Virus record (IMG/VR): IMGVR_UViG_3300035670_000111
Coordinates: 24,240 to 88,239 of that record
Strand: one strand, 5' to 3'
Length of the DNA stretch: 64,000 bases
Origin: a virus
Positions within the stretch are counted from its first letter, which is position 1, and each line of letters opens with the position of its first letter. Below, in pieces: positions 8,438 through 18,073 of the stretch. Made by a program: the position numbers and the translations under genes. The notes under the pieces are model-generated. The model searched no databases. It saw only the letters and a program-made list of their open reading frames with translations, and had not been told where the DNA came from.

Positions 8438-8977
8438 TTACATCCCTGCAAGTAAAAACGGATCAAACCTTACCGCTTCAGCCTGAGCTAGTGCGGTGTT
8501 CGCTGTGTTATTTAGTGTGTTGTATTCAGTACTGCCTACGTATAATACATTTGCCGCGTTCACTTTTGGTATGCCTGCGCTGTTTATATTAAAACCCAAA
8601 GTGTTATCAGAAGCCCTGGCTTCAAAAATATTAGAAGTTCCAGAAATAGTTTTAATGACTAAGCCGACAGTTCCAGCTGTAGGTTGGATAGCGTCGCCGG
8701 CTTTTTTAACGTATGGGCTATTGATACCAGTTCCGCTAACTAATCCAGCTTCAATATTATTGATGCGCTGATCTAAGCTTGTCCACTCAGTAGTGGTAGA
8801 GAACGTGCCGGTATAGGTAGAGGTTAGCGGGTTTCCTCCTAGAGCTGTAGCTCCAAGAACTATTTCTAGAGCACGTACTTCGTCCTGGATGGCGTTTACG
8901 TGGTCGGCAAGTACGGTATCTACAAGGTCAACCTTGTTCGTAAATGTACGAATACTTGAGGGATATGATGCTGGCAT
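8438..8977 (-). CDS. Tail fibre-like protein, 179 aa
   Basis: Small Ser/Thr/Asn-rich protein whose N-terminus (VDLVDTVLADHVNAIQDEVRALE) resembles a coiled-coil trimerisation stretch used by short phage fibres and head fibres. The remainder is low in charge and rich in beta-forming residues. It sits between the baseplate J gene and the large glycan-binding baseplate protein and abuts the latter, so it is probably a baseplate-attached fibre or connector. No enzyme motif seen. Confidence 0.6.
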   Translation of the reverse strand: MPASYPSSIRTFTNKVDLVDTVLADHVNAIQDEVRALEIVLGATALGGNPLTSTYTGTFSTTTEWTSLDQRINNIEAGLVSGTGINSPYVKKAGDAIQPTAGTVGLVIKTISGTSNIFEARASDNTLGFNINSAGIPKVNAANVLYVGSTEYNTLNNTANTALAQAEAVRFDPFLLAGM

Positions 8978-9010
8978 TTTAGATACCTCTTCCTAGTTTT
9001 TGGTATTTTC

Positions 9011-10555
9011 TCACGATAGTCCACCAGTTGTCGTGATAATCAGGTTGTCCGGTAAAAGAAATGGGATTTGGCTAGCGGTTAGGGAAATATTGCCGGCAGA
9101 GGCACCGTTGTCCGTATTTAACTTTGTTACGGTTACTGACTCTACACCTTCAATTCCAGCAGCTGTAGCTATTACTTTAGAGAAAGCTATAGATCTTGCA
9201 AAGGTGTTTTGTTCAAATGAAAAAAGCTGATTATCGTCTAAGAAAGCTTTGATAAGGTTTAGCTTAACAGTGTTGTTTCTGTAAGACGGGTTTACGGTTA
9301 CTGATAGTGAAACGTATAAAGGCACATATGTAGGCGGTTGAGTAGTAATAGTTGTTCCAACAGGAACCTTGTCCTGCATATACAGACTTACATTAGAAGC
9401 AAGATCTGTCCAAGCTGTTGTTGGGTTTCCACTCTGGATTCCTGGGGTACTAGTGCCGTCATTTTGAGGTTGGATGTAAAGAGTGATGGAGCTATAGACT
9501 GCCCCTACCGCGTTTACTTTTCCAATTTGAGGTACTTGTAGCGCTATGTACTTGTAATCATCTAGGGTTACTGCTCGACGTCTAGCAATAATTGCAGCTT
9601 TAATTTTATTTCTAAGCTGGGTGTTGTCATCTGCGTCTGCTCCACCAAATGCGGCTGCGGAGTTAGTAGCGGTTAAATATGAAATAGCTTCTGGGTCTAT
9701 GTTTCCTGGAATGAACGTTACTTCAGATATAGCATTAGAAACTACGTTTCCTGCTTCTCCTACGCTTGTTTTGTACAGAGCGCTAATTAGCTGTCCCGTA
9801 GCAGGGATAGAACCATTAATTCCATCCCCAAATACAATTGTTAAACTTCCATCTTCATTTTGAGACGTAGTAAATACTAGATCCGTTGGACTAGCGTTAG
9901 ACAAGCTGTCTGTGTATGTCCATGGGGCAAATGCAGCTCCCTGGCCTACATACACTATTAGAGACGCATCTACTACGCCAATATCAGTAATCGTGAACTC
10001 TTGATTAGACTCTCCGCTAGAAGTTCCTAGGCTTGAAGGAAGTGGCTTATTATTGCTAGGATTGATAAGATCTGGGCGATCTGTATTTACTGTTTTACCT
10101 TCTTTTGCAGTCAAGGTTATTTCTTGATTTGGCTGAAGCTGAATTGCAGCTTGAGTAGTTTCAAAATAAACTTCTGTATACGGACCAAATAACAGCGGGG
10201 CCATAACTTGAGTACCAATAGGTATATCTATAGCCGCTGTGCTTATATTTTCAAAAGTTACAGATACTGTGGCTGGGGTAGGACCAGAGGGTTTGTAGCC
10301 ATACAACTCAGCAAAATTTAATAGGGTAGATCTTTGAACAGCGGTGTCAACAGTGGTTTCATTAGCTACTCTGTCCAGGTAATAGGACATTATGTCGCCC
10401 ATATAAGCAAAAGCCTCTACAAGAACTCCACCCAAATCAGATGGATCAGACGCATCCCAGTCAAGCTGAGTACGTGCATTTATAAGATTTATAAGGTCAT
10501 TTTTTAGTGCCGCAAAATCTCTAGAGGTATAGTCTATTTGTATTTCGTTAGCCAT
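9011..10555 (-). CDS. Baseplate J-family wedge protein (gpJ/gp6-like)
   Basis: About 514 residues with the family's N-terminal pattern (DYTSRDFAALKNDLI, then AFAYMGDIMSYYLDRVA and the ATVSVTF strand), a central VGEAGNV segment and a conserved RRAVTLDDYK motif. These proteins form the inner wedge ring of contractile-tail baseplates. Two ATGs stand in tandem; the second, used here, is five bases from a GGAG ribosome site, the first only two. Its first base overlaps the stop of the gp25-like gene. Confidence 0.92.
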   Translation of the reverse strand: MANEIQIDYTSRDFAALKNDLINLINARTQLDWDASDPSDLGGVLVEAFAYMGDIMSYYLDRVANETTVDTAVQRSTLLNFAELYGYKPSGPTPATVSVTFENISTAAIDIPIGTQVMAPLLFGPYTEVYFETTQAAIQLQPNQEITLTAKEGKTVNTDRPDLINPSNNKPLPSSLGTSSGESNQEFTITDIGVVDASLIVYVGQGAAFAPWTYTDSLSNASPTDLVFTTSQNEDGSLTIVFGDGINGSIPATGQLISALYKTSVGEAGNVVSNAISEVTFIPGNIDPEAISYLTATNSAAAFGGADADDNTQLRNKIKAAIIARRRAVTLDDYKYIALQVPQIGKVNAVGAVYSSITLYIQPQNDGTSTPGIQSGNPTTAWTDLASNVSLYMQDKVPVGTTITTQPPTYVPLYVSLSVTVNPSYRNNTVKLNLIKAFLDDNQLFSFEQNTFARSIAFSKVIATAAGIEGVESVTVTKLNTDNGASAGNISLTASQIPFLLPDNLIITTTGGLS

Positions 10556-10965
10556 CATAACTCCGTTGCTGAGATAGTTCCGTCTATATTAAAAATTGCC
10601 GTGCTTACTGAAAGAGTAGTTATAGTGCTATTAGGAAGTTTAACTAGGATCTCAACTTCTGCCGACCCACTTTCATCTGGCAAAGACACGTTTATTTCCT
10701 CTATAGATATTTCTGGTAGCCAAACATTCACGGCGCTTCTTACTGCTTGATTAATGGAAAACTCAAGTTGGTTATCATTTTCGTAAAGGGCTCTAAGAAC
10801 GTCTGTACCATACTCAGGAAGCATGGGCCTTTGCCCCGGACTAGTGGATAACAAAGTTAGCAAACGATCTATGTAGATTTTTACTGGGTTTTCCGTACTA
10901 TCTAAAACACCTAGTGGGCTAAGAGTAAAGGGATAGGATATTGCGCTCACTGTACTCCAATCCAA
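10555..10965 (-). CDS. gp25/GpW-like baseplate wedge subunit
   Basis: 136 residues matching the gp25-like lysozyme-fold wedge family: an N-terminal YPFTLSPLG segment, the motif TSPGQRPMLPEYGTDV, and ENDNQLEFSINQAVRSAV. This small protein joins baseplate J in the wedge and contacts the sheath start. Its stop overlaps the first base of the baseplate J start, and its start lies inside the end of the spike gene, so the three are co-translated. Confidence 0.92.
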   Translation of the reverse strand: MDWSTVSAISYPFTLSPLGVLDSTENPVKIYIDRLLTLLSTSPGQRPMLPEYGTDVLRALYENDNQLEFSINQAVRSAVNVWLPEISIEEINVSLPDESGSAEVEILVKLPNSTITTLSVSTAIFNIDGTISATEL

Positions 10966-11600
10966 ACAGGGTATTCGGGATCTCCGGCTATGAACATGAC
11001 CCAGACCATCTGCCCCTTATATGGGATCAAACGATGAGGGGTATGTTCGGCTACTCGAGCTGGGTCAGAAGATCTATTGGTGCCAAAACCAGCAGCTATA
11101 GGGTCTATGTCTAAACCCCCGGCTGTTAGGTTTTGTTCCTGAGAATCATTCCACCGCTGAGTAGTGTTTGCTATTGTATCGTGGGCATGGGTTAATTTAT
11201 AGGTTGTATCTGGAGTCTTTCCGGCATGGTTGTTTGTGTGGGCATCATGAGCAAGGCTTATTACTACAGGGTGAGTATGAGCTGTACCGGCTGATGCGGC
11301 CCCACTTGTTACCGTAGCTGAGTGGGTAGCGTGAGTCGCGTGTGCTTGCAGCAAATTAGCTACTTCAGAAGCTAGGTGAGGCAAATGATCTGGATGATTT
11401 GCATTAGCTATTATTGGGTTGCAAGCTCTTGCCCATCCCGTAACTTCTTGACCAGTTGTTTGAAATACCTTTACCTTAATACGTCCCTTTTTTAGGGGAT
11501 CTTGAATATCTTCGACTTTAGCTTCGTATATGCCAAAAAACCTATTACGACCTACTGGGTCCATGCCATATTCAGAATCGGCTACATGCTTGTATTTCAT
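10947..11600 (-). CDS. gp5/gpV-like central spike protein with His-rich insertion
   Basis: 217 residues. The two halves of a spike OB fold are visible: FFGIYEAKVEDIQDPLKKGR near the N-terminus and GQMVWVMFIAGDPEYPVWIG at the C-terminus. Between them lies an insertion of about 110 residues with roughly 13 histidines, including HTH and HAH. Phage spikes such as P2 gpV end in a metal-binding HxH tip, so the insertion may form the spike itself. The start was set at the second possible ATG: it follows GGGAGG by five bases and makes an ATGA overlap with the preceding gene, whereas the longer form has no ribosome site. Confidence 0.82.
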   Translation of the reverse strand: MKYKHVADSEYGMDPVGRNRFFGIYEAKVEDIQDPLKKGRIKVKVFQTTGQEVTGWARACNPIIANANHPDHLPHLASEVANLLQAHATHATHSATVTSGAASAGTAHTHPVVISLAHDAHTNNHAGKTPDTTYKLTHAHDTIANTTQRWNDSQEQNLTAGGLDIDPIAAGFGTNRSSDPARVAEHTPHRLIPYKGQMVWVMFIAGDPEYPVWIGVQ

Positions 11601-12193
11601 ACAGCCTCCCATTTTACAGTTCTTTTAACTCTAGAAAAATTAGGAGGTTTAACAGAATATGGATCTTCTGGTATGACAGTTTCTGGTACAGCTGTTTCTC
11701 TAGGCTTTACCACGGAGGTAGGCTCTGTCTTTCCATAAGTTGGGGTTAAACTAGAACTATTAATTGCAAAAGAATAATCTTTTAAATTAGATTCAGCAGA
11801 CGTTAATGCTTGATTAGATAGCTCTCCCTGTATATCTCTTATAGGAGTAGCATTTCTAGCTGAATCAGTGGTATCACCAATAGTGTCAGTTCCTATATCT
11901 ACTTCCATCATATAGTCAGCGGGACTTCCCCCAAAAATATGTTTTACAGAGAGTACCGTCCAATATCCAGAAAGCCCATTAGGCAACCCGTCTAGATAGA
12001 TGGCCTCATAAGGCTTTACAAGAGAATTGCCTACAAGCACTACTCTCGCCCGGTACTGGTATCGCTTTGCATCAGCTAAGTCGTTGGCAATGTACTTAGA
12101 CTCAGTTAAGCTTGTAGCTACATCATAAACTTGATGCTTTTGAAAAGAAGCTACGTTTTCTTCGGTTCCTTTAGTATATCTAGAGAGTGTCAT
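11597..12193 (-). CDS. Tail hub protein, C-terminal part of a split gpD/gp27-like hub
   Basis: About 198 residues. The middle reads like the C-terminal domain of gpD-type hub proteins: ARVVLVGNSLVKPYEAIYLD, a short gap, then GYWTVLSVKHIF and a closing strand. Residues 110-198 are a Pro/Ser-rich tail not usual in the family. The partner domains are encoded by the gene immediately upstream, overlapping by 14 bases in another frame. ATG at 12193 follows GAGGAG by seven bases; a TTG three bases earlier is the alternative. Confidence 0.75.
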   Translation of the reverse strand: MTLSRYTKGTEENVASFQKHQVYDVATSLTESKYIANDLADAKRYQYRARVVLVGNSLVKPYEAIYLDGLPNGLSGYWTVLSVKHIFGGSPADYMMEVDIGTDTIGDTTDSARNATPIRDIQGELSNQALTSAESNLKDYSFAINSSSLTPTYGKTEPTSVVKPRETAVPETVIPEDPYSVKPPNFSRVKRTVKWEAV

Positions 12194-13031
12194 CAAAGAA
12201 CTCCTCGCTAGGTACTACAACACCTTTGTCTTCAAAATTAAAGTCTTTTAGTTTATGCAATGTGGCAATGATGGTTCCAGTACGCTCATTGTAACCGGTG
12301 ATTATGCGATCAACCTTTGCTCCCATTTCTGGAGCGGTATCCGAGATCTCAGGCTTAAAGCTTATTATAGTTCCATAGCTGCGGTTATACTTAACAGATG
12401 TGCCGCCTATCTCTGAATCTATGTATTCAAAATAAGGAGCGCTTTGTTTACTTTTAGTAAAAATTTTATTCTTAGATACAAAATAAATAGTAGTTCCTTC
12501 AGATCTTAAAGCAAAACCCGTCTGCTTTGCTAGACGTCGTAGCAACTGCCAGTCTGTTTGCCCTGCTTGAACTATAGTTTTTCGTACTCTAGGATGGCGT
12601 TGAGTAACCGCTTTCATCCCTGTTTTTTCAGCAATCTTTTTAACTACCTGATCTGCAGTTACGTTTTTATATATTTTTTGATCTGTATTTTTTAATACGT
12701 GAGATGCTGAAATACAGATTATATCTGTATTGTTTGAGTCTAAATCGTCTTTAGGGTCTATAGCATAGACGTAGCCTACAAACTCTTGCTTTATTCTATC
12801 TGTAGTAAAGGTGAACCTAACTGGGTCTTCAGATTTAATAACAGTATCGTCATTGAAGGGTTTGCCCTTAAAGTGAAGCACTAAACGGTCGTGCTGTTCA
12901 GTATCTTGATATAGCTCAGCTCCAATTAACAGCATTTCTAGATCTGGAGTTTTAGGCAACTCTACTTTATAGGTAGAGTAGTTAGCTGTAGACTCGTATA
13001 CATAATTGCGTTGAAAGTTATTAGTTGTCAT
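12180..13031 (-). CDS. Tail hub protein, N-terminal part of a split gpD/gp27-like hub
   Basis: 283 residues with gpD/VgrG-like hub features: the strand pair VRFTFTTDRIKQEFVGYVYA, the peptide ITADQ-type segment NVTADQVVKKIAEKTGM, and QTDWQLLRRLAKQTGFALRS, which is very typical of this family. The family normally continues into a further beta domain; here that domain is a separate gene. The two products presumably assemble into the trimeric hub that holds the spike and the tube. Confidence 0.85.
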   Translation of the reverse strand: MTTNNFQRNYVYESTANYSTYKVELPKTPDLEMLLIGAELYQDTEQHDRLVLHFKGKPFNDDTVIKSEDPVRFTFTTDRIKQEFVGYVYAIDPKDDLDSNNTDIICISASHVLKNTDQKIYKNVTADQVVKKIAEKTGMKAVTQRHPRVRKTIVQAGQTDWQLLRRLAKQTGFALRSEGTTIYFVSKNKIFTKSKQSAPYFEYIDSEIGGTSVKYNRSYGTIISFKPEISDTAPEMGAKVDRIITGYNERTGTIIATLHKLKDFNFEDKGVVVPSEEFFDDTL

Positions 13032-13302
13032 ATGGAATCCTAATAACAGTTCCTGGGGCTATGTTAGTTGGATCAACTATTTCTGGATTTATTTCTAAAA
13101 TTTCCCACCAGTACTTAGAATGACCTATGTACACTTTAGCTAGGGCACCTAAACTATCTCCGTCAATCCAGGTGTATTCCACATATTGGACAGACTTGCT
13201 TTCAGGAAATTTTCTAAAAACTCCAATAGAGTACTGTCCCGTATATTTTTGTTTTATTTGAAACAAAGGCCCGTCGTAATATCGAGAAACTCTTTCTATC
13301 AT
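13021..13302 (-). CDS. LysM-domain baseplate protein
   Basis: 93 residues. The C-terminal half is a LysM motif adapted for baseplates: YTWIDGDSLGALAKVYIGHS, WWEILEINPEIVDP and APGTVIRIPY. Such proteins (P2 gpX or T4 gp53 type) clamp hub and wedge together instead of binding the host wall. It overlaps its neighbours by a few bases on both sides, between the hub gene and a 574-residue baseplate protein. Confidence 0.85.
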   Translation of the reverse strand: MIERVSRYYDGPLFQIKQKYTGQYSIGVFRKFPESKSVQYVEYTWIDGDSLGALAKVYIGHSKYWWEILEINPEIVDPTNIAPGTVIRIPYDN

Positions 13303-15023
13303 GACTTGGCCTCCTCTCCAGTACCAGCAACTTTAGCAGCACGATTTTGAAACTCTTGTTTAATCTTTTTCTTTGAAAGTTCAAGAGATGGGTATCTAAT
13401 AAAGGAGATATTTACTACAGACAGCATTGGAACCATTTCTTGGGTAAACATAACGTGTTTTACGTCTAAGCTTGCCATGGATCCGTAATACTTTAGATTA
13501 TTATGTAGATGGAACCAACAAGGAGTACCCGTTATATAACCAAAGTCTGAAGTCTTTCCGTCGTAGTCTAATAGAGCAGTTTTTCCAGGATCTCCATTTA
13601 AAACTCTGTATAAGAACTCAAGATCGTATTCTGTTCCTCTATAAAGGATCCCTTCAATTTCTTCTTTTCTTAATGCTCTTGGATAACCATTTGTATAGTC
13701 TATTCCATTACTTGTTGTTACCGTTGATTTTAAATTTTTTAGGGCGGTCATGTCAACAATGCGGTTTAAGTAAAGCTCGATGTTTACTGTTGTATTTCCA
13801 CCAAGAAGGTTTGCGGGATCTTTGCTGTTAAGCATCCAATCTACAGACGTGTTTGTAGTAGTACCGTAATTCATAGATTGAGGGTTATAGGTAAATCTAA
13901 AACCCCACAATTTTCTTTCTCCTTTTGTGGGTTTATTTAGAGCTTCAGCACCATCCGTAGACTGGTATATCTTTCCAAGCCGGTTATTTCTATTATTTAA
14001 TGCGGCTACAACTCCCCTAGGATCTATGGTTACATCGTCCCGTTTATTTATAATTTCTCGCGTTCTTTCCCCATGACCTACAGATCTAGTGACAAAATGG
14101 TTTGGTGGGTTGTACTGAATTTTGTCTAAATCAGGAGGGGGCAAAATTTCTCCAAGAGCTGGATTAGGGGTTTCTTCTTCCCCGCATACGGCTCTTACAG
14201 CCTGTAATAAAACTTCTTGAGCTTGTCCAAAATAGGTATTAGGACCAGTAGCATCTACGGCTTCTCTTCCTAGGTACTGTTCACGTATTTTTTGACCATT
14301 TTTACTGTAGTAAACAAGCGTGGTATCAACTTTACCGCCAGCAACGTTTGTAAGATAAAACCCTACCCATTCATTAGTGCATCGATTCCATCGAGCTCTG
14401 TCTGCTCCTACAAGAGTTTTTAAGGCTGGCGGGATCTTTGGTTGAGTAGATGCTTTTGTAAAATTTAAGGTTTTCATCCTAGCATTTGGATATAAACCTA
14501 TTTCAACAGGCTCAGGATTAAGAGGGTTTTCTTGACTTCCAGCTTCAAGGGTTACTTGTATTCTTGGAGTAATAACTCCCTTATCAGTACCGTTTATGAA
14601 AAAGGTAAATACTGTGTTTCCTTTTCCTGAAACAGGAGAGCTCTGTCTAACATAATTTCCAAAACTTTTTGGACAAGTTGCGTAAGAGGCAATGCTGTCT
14701 AACCAGCTTTGTAAAACAACTACCCTAACGCCGTCATCATCTCCCAACAAACCTACTGGATTTGGACCAAGGCCCGGAGAAGTTTCTTTCCAAACACGTA
14801 CTTCAAACTTTAATTGGTGCTTATAGTTTACTTGTTTTCCGTTATCTGGCGATAGCCAGTCTCCAGTTATAATTGGGTCATCATCCCAGCCATATATGCT
14901 TGCCCAACCATCAGAGTCTACAGCGTTAGTTGTTTCGACCCCAGTGTTTCCACTGCCTAAGTTGTCATCTATAAACTCGTAATAGTCAATGGTATAGAAA
15001 TATCCAGACTCATATGTCGGCAT
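13299..15023 (-). CDS. Baseplate/tail structural protein, 574 aa
   Basis: The C-terminal 200 residues (WGFRFTYNPQSMNYG, then a strand-rich region with YRGTEYDLEFLYRVLNG and WFHLHNNLKYYGSM) resemble baseplate proteins that carry the LysM-like tail clamp in other contractile systems and are located just after the tape measure gene. The N-terminal 300 residues look like an extended beta domain rich in Gly, Asn and Pro, unrecognised. A TAATG junction joins it to the tape measure gene. Most likely a hub-wedge connecting protein. Confidence 0.65.
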   Translation of the reverse strand: MPTYESGYFYTIDYYEFIDDNLGSGNTGVETTNAVDSDGWASIYGWDDDPIITGDWLSPDNGKQVNYKHQLKFEVRVWKETSPGLGPNPVGLLGDDDGVRVVVLQSWLDSIASYATCPKSFGNYVRQSSPVSGKGNTVFTFFINGTDKGVITPRIQVTLEAGSQENPLNPEPVEIGLYPNARMKTLNFTKASTQPKIPPALKTLVGADRARWNRCTNEWVGFYLTNVAGGKVDTTLVYYSKNGQKIREQYLGREAVDATGPNTYFGQAQEVLLQAVRAVCGEEETPNPALGEILPPPDLDKIQYNPPNHFVTRSVGHGERTREIINKRDDVTIDPRGVVAALNNRNNRLGKIYQSTDGAEALNKPTKGERKLWGFRFTYNPQSMNYGTTTNTSVDWMLNSKDPANLLGGNTTVNIELYLNRIVDMTALKNLKSTVTTSNGIDYTNGYPRALRKEEIEGILYRGTEYDLEFLYRVLNGDPGKTALLDYDGKTSDFGYITGTPCWFHLHNNLKYYGSMASLDVKHVMFTQEMVPMLSVVNISFIRYPSLELSKKKIKQEFQNRAAKVAGTGEEAKS

Positions 15024-18000
15024 TAGTAGATACCTAATCCTTCCCCATACTTAATCTTTGCTTCTAATCTCTTTAGTACATCGTCGGCAAGTTTGTTTGC
15101 TTCTCCAACAGATGCTCTTGCTATATTAACGTTCATGTGTACCTGCACGTCTATTTTAGAGGACGCATTGAAGTTTGCTCCACTACTTCTTTGAACAACT
15201 ACAGAAGAACCTTCAGTAGCCAAACCTCCAGAAGAGGAGTTACCCATTGTTTCTGGGCCCCCACCAATTCCAGATTTTTGAGCTATTCGATTAGCGTCGT
15301 CCATCCAATTAAGGAAAGTACCGTCTTTATAAACAGACCAAGGCTCCCAATTTTTTCCGCCTTTGCTTATTTCAAGCGCTGCTGCAAGATTGTATTTAGG
15401 ATTTTTTAGTCGAGAAGCATCTCTCCATGGATTACTATAGGATTTCCAATTATTTAAAGACCTTATTTGAAACGGCCCATAACTTGGTCCCCACTTACGA
15501 GTTACTAAGCTTTTATCTCCAACAGCATCTACTCTTCCACCAGATTCTGCCATAGCTACTGCAAAAGCAGTTTTTAAGGCGTCTCCTCTAAAACCAGCTT
15601 CATAGAGCATACGCATAAAGCCTGCTCTACTTCCTCCGGCTATGCCTTGTTCTCCGCCCCTACCCTCAGTATGCCCTGGGTCTAATATATCCTTGTATCT
15701 ACTATCCTTTGGATTAATTCCGCTCATAAGCCTGTCGTAGTTAACCGGGCCGTTATTTCCAAACATACTAAGTAATTGCGCTATGGACGGGCTTGTATAT
15801 TTCTTGCTTAATGGGGTGCCGAAGTCCTCAAGATTTCTACTTTCAGCATTTGTTCCTTTGTGGCCCGTAAACGTATTTGCTACTGCGCCTACCATTGATT
15901 TTAGTCCACTAACAATTTTAGTTCCTACGGCTTTTATAAAGGAGAATGCTTTACCAAAGAAACTCTTAGGATTTTCTCTTCCTTGAGCACCGACTCCACC
16001 GTGGTCTCTAACTTCAAAGTGAAGGTGAGGACCTGTAGAACTTCCTGCTCCTCGAGCGCCCTTCTTACCGCCAGACTTTGCAATTACCTGACCTCTTTTT
16101 ACACGTTGACCTTTTTGAACTAAGATCTCGCTTAAGTGGGCATACAGAGTCGATTTAACTTGATGTTTAATAATTATATAGAATCCGTATTGTGCATGAG
16201 TCCCAGTCTCGTAGACTATTCCGTCAGCTGCGGCTTGTACAGGACTTCCTACTGCAACTGCGTAGTCAATACCTCTGTGATTAGAACTAATGCCTGGATT
16301 CTTTCTTGCTGCTTCTGCGCGAGGGCCATAATCAGAACTAATACGTGTACCTGGTTTTACAGGTGGTTGAAAAACTTTACCGTATTGTGCTGGAGCTCCG
16401 CCGCCATCTCCACCAATACCATGTGAGCAACCCATATTTCCGTGGTTGCACCCGCCGCCATCTCCGCCCATACCAGCAAGGGTTTGTCCAACACCTATAG
16501 CTGTACCTATTGCAGCACCTATACCAGTTCCTATTACTGGTATAAAGCTTCCAATAGCTGCGCCAGTAAGGGCCATACCGCCAATATTTGCTGCGGCAAG
16601 GCCGGCTTTTCTTACGCCTGGACTTACTTTTTCTCCAAATAACGCGTCTAATCCTTCAGCACCTAGTACTGCAGCTATTGATCCAAGCGTTAATTTACCT
16701 TTTGAAGATTTAAGTAGTTTTAATAGTGCTGCTCTTTTTGTAAGTGCTGCTGCACCAGTAGCTGTAGCTGCTGTTGCTCCAGCCGCAGCGGCTCCTGCGC
16801 TAACTCCTCCAGCTGCCATCGCACCTGTTCCCATAAAACCAGCTTTGCCTCCAACACCTAACATACGGGCAGTTAAACCTAATTGGAGTGCACTTCCAGC
16901 CGCGCCTGCCATCATGCCGCCTAAACCAGATAAGGTAGCGCCTGTGTTTCCAGCCCCAGGTAAAGTTTGTAAAATTCCTTTTAGAGTCATCAAGCCATCG
17001 TTTACTGGACCTAAGATGTCAGCCATAGTGCTAAACGCATCGTTTACAGACGCGGTTGTTCTTAGGGAGACGTTGTAGCCACCTACTAATCCTTCTTCGG
17101 TAGCTTGAAGTTTTCTTGCCTCAGAGGTGTTGTATCTAAACTGAGCACGGAGCGGGCTTTCTTTTCCAACGCCCATAATGTCTAATGCTCTGTTAGGATC
17201 TGATAAATCTTTTTTAGTTAGGGAAGAGCCTTTACTTGCTCTTGCAATAATTCCCATCTGTAGCTGTTGCAATAGCTCTGGATTTCCTCCAGAGAGTTGC
17301 ATGAGGGTCGCATAGCCTTTAGATCCTGGATTAAGGACCATCATGGCTTGCTCTTTAGTTATCTTACGTCCGCCATATAGGAAGCCATATGCCTGATTAA
17401 CAAGCTGGTTAGGAGCAACGAGGTTTCCTTGGCGATCACGTGCTCGTATACCCGCACGTAAGAAGCTCATCGCATTTATTCCAGCAAATGCGCCAGCTAC
17501 TTGTTCATTAGACGCTCCGGTCAAAGCAGACATACCGCCTACTTGACCCATAATGCGTCGTGAGCTTAAAGTGTTAGCTAAATATCCGCCCTGATAGCCC
17601 AGCGTAGCTGCAGCCGCAGTAGGTCCCATGGCGCTAGTTGCACCGCCACCTACTAGCCTATTAGACTGTGCTATTAGGCCTTGAGCACCCATCCCGCTGA
17701 GTCCAGCAAGAGAATCAGCGTAGATTCTTTGTGTAACGGCGGACATGGTGTTTGGAGCCATGCTGTACGCTGTAGCTCCAGCAGCAAGGCCAATAACGCC
17801 CAAGCCCATGGCTTGCTGTTGACGTCTAGTTCCGCTACTAAAAGCACCTAAACCTAGTGTTTGACCGCCAACACCTTTGTTCCCGGTTGTGGCTTCAAGT
17901 AAAAGATCGCGGTATTCTCTGGCGTTCTTAACTAGCTTTTCAGAATAATCTACAAGTTTTTTCATGCCCGCATCGCTCTTAGAAAATACTTTATCTAAGA

Positions 18001-18073
18001 CTCCGGGCATGGATGTAAAGTTTTCGGAGTCCGAAGCTCCGACCATATTCTGTCCACCGGGTGGAGTTGCCAT
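15023..18073 (-). CDS. Tape measure protein with M23 peptidase and lysozyme-like domains
   Basis: 1016 residues. The first half is helical and Ala/Gly-rich with hydrophobic stretches, as tape measures are. Around residue 575-680 is an M23 (lysostaphin-like) endopeptidase with zinc ligands in SNHRGIDYA and HLHFEV. Around 820-920 is a transglycosylase/lysozyme-like domain (AVAMAESGGRVDAVGD with the likely catalytic Glu, then YGPFQI). The tape measure sets tail length and is ejected first; the two wall-cutting domains would open peptidoglycan during DNA entry. The gene follows a frameshifted chaperone and starts at a TAATG junction. Confidence 0.93.
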   Translation of the reverse strand: MATPPGGQNMVGASDSENFTSMPGVLDKVFSKSDAGMKKLVDYSEKLVKNAREYRDLLLEATTGNKGVGGQTLGLGAFSSGTRRQQQAMGLGVIGLAAGATAYSMAPNTMSAVTQRIYADSLAGLSGMGAQGLIAQSNRLVGGGATSAMGPTAAAATLGYQGGYLANTLSSRRIMGQVGGMSALTGASNEQVAGAFAGINAMSFLRAGIRARDRQGNLVAPNQLVNQAYGFLYGGRKITKEQAMMVLNPGSKGYATLMQLSGGNPELLQQLQMGIIARASKGSSLTKKDLSDPNRALDIMGVGKESPLRAQFRYNTSEARKLQATEEGLVGGYNVSLRTTASVNDAFSTMADILGPVNDGLMTLKGILQTLPGAGNTGATLSGLGGMMAGAAGSALQLGLTARMLGVGGKAGFMGTGAMAAGGVSAGAAAAGATAATATGAAALTKRAALLKLLKSSKGKLTLGSIAAVLGAEGLDALFGEKVSPGVRKAGLAAANIGGMALTGAAIGSFIPVIGTGIGAAIGTAIGVGQTLAGMGGDGGGCNHGNMGCSHGIGGDGGGAPAQYGKVFQPPVKPGTRISSDYGPRAEAARKNPGISSNHRGIDYAVAVGSPVQAAADGIVYETGTHAQYGFYIIIKHQVKSTLYAHLSEILVQKGQRVKRGQVIAKSGGKKGARGAGSSTGPHLHFEVRDHGGVGAQGRENPKSFFGKAFSFIKAVGTKIVSGLKSMVGAVANTFTGHKGTNAESRNLEDFGTPLSKKYTSPSIAQLLSMFGNNGPVNYDRLMSGINPKDSRYKDILDPGHTEGRGGEQGIAGGSRAGFMRMLYEAGFRGDALKTAFAVAMAESGGRVDAVGDKSLVTRKWGPSYGPFQIRSLNNWKSYSNPWRDASRLKNPKYNLAAALEISKGGKNWEPWSVYKDGTFLNWMDDANRIAQKSGIGGGPETMGNSSSGGLATEGSSVVVQRSSGANFNASSKIDVQVHMNVNIARASVGEANKLADDVLKRLEAKIKYGEGLGIY

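Noticed and set aside
16446-17078. 210-codon plus-strand Pro/Ala-rich open frame
   Set aside because: Mirror of the Ala/Gly-rich half of the tape measure gene; composition explains the lack of stops.
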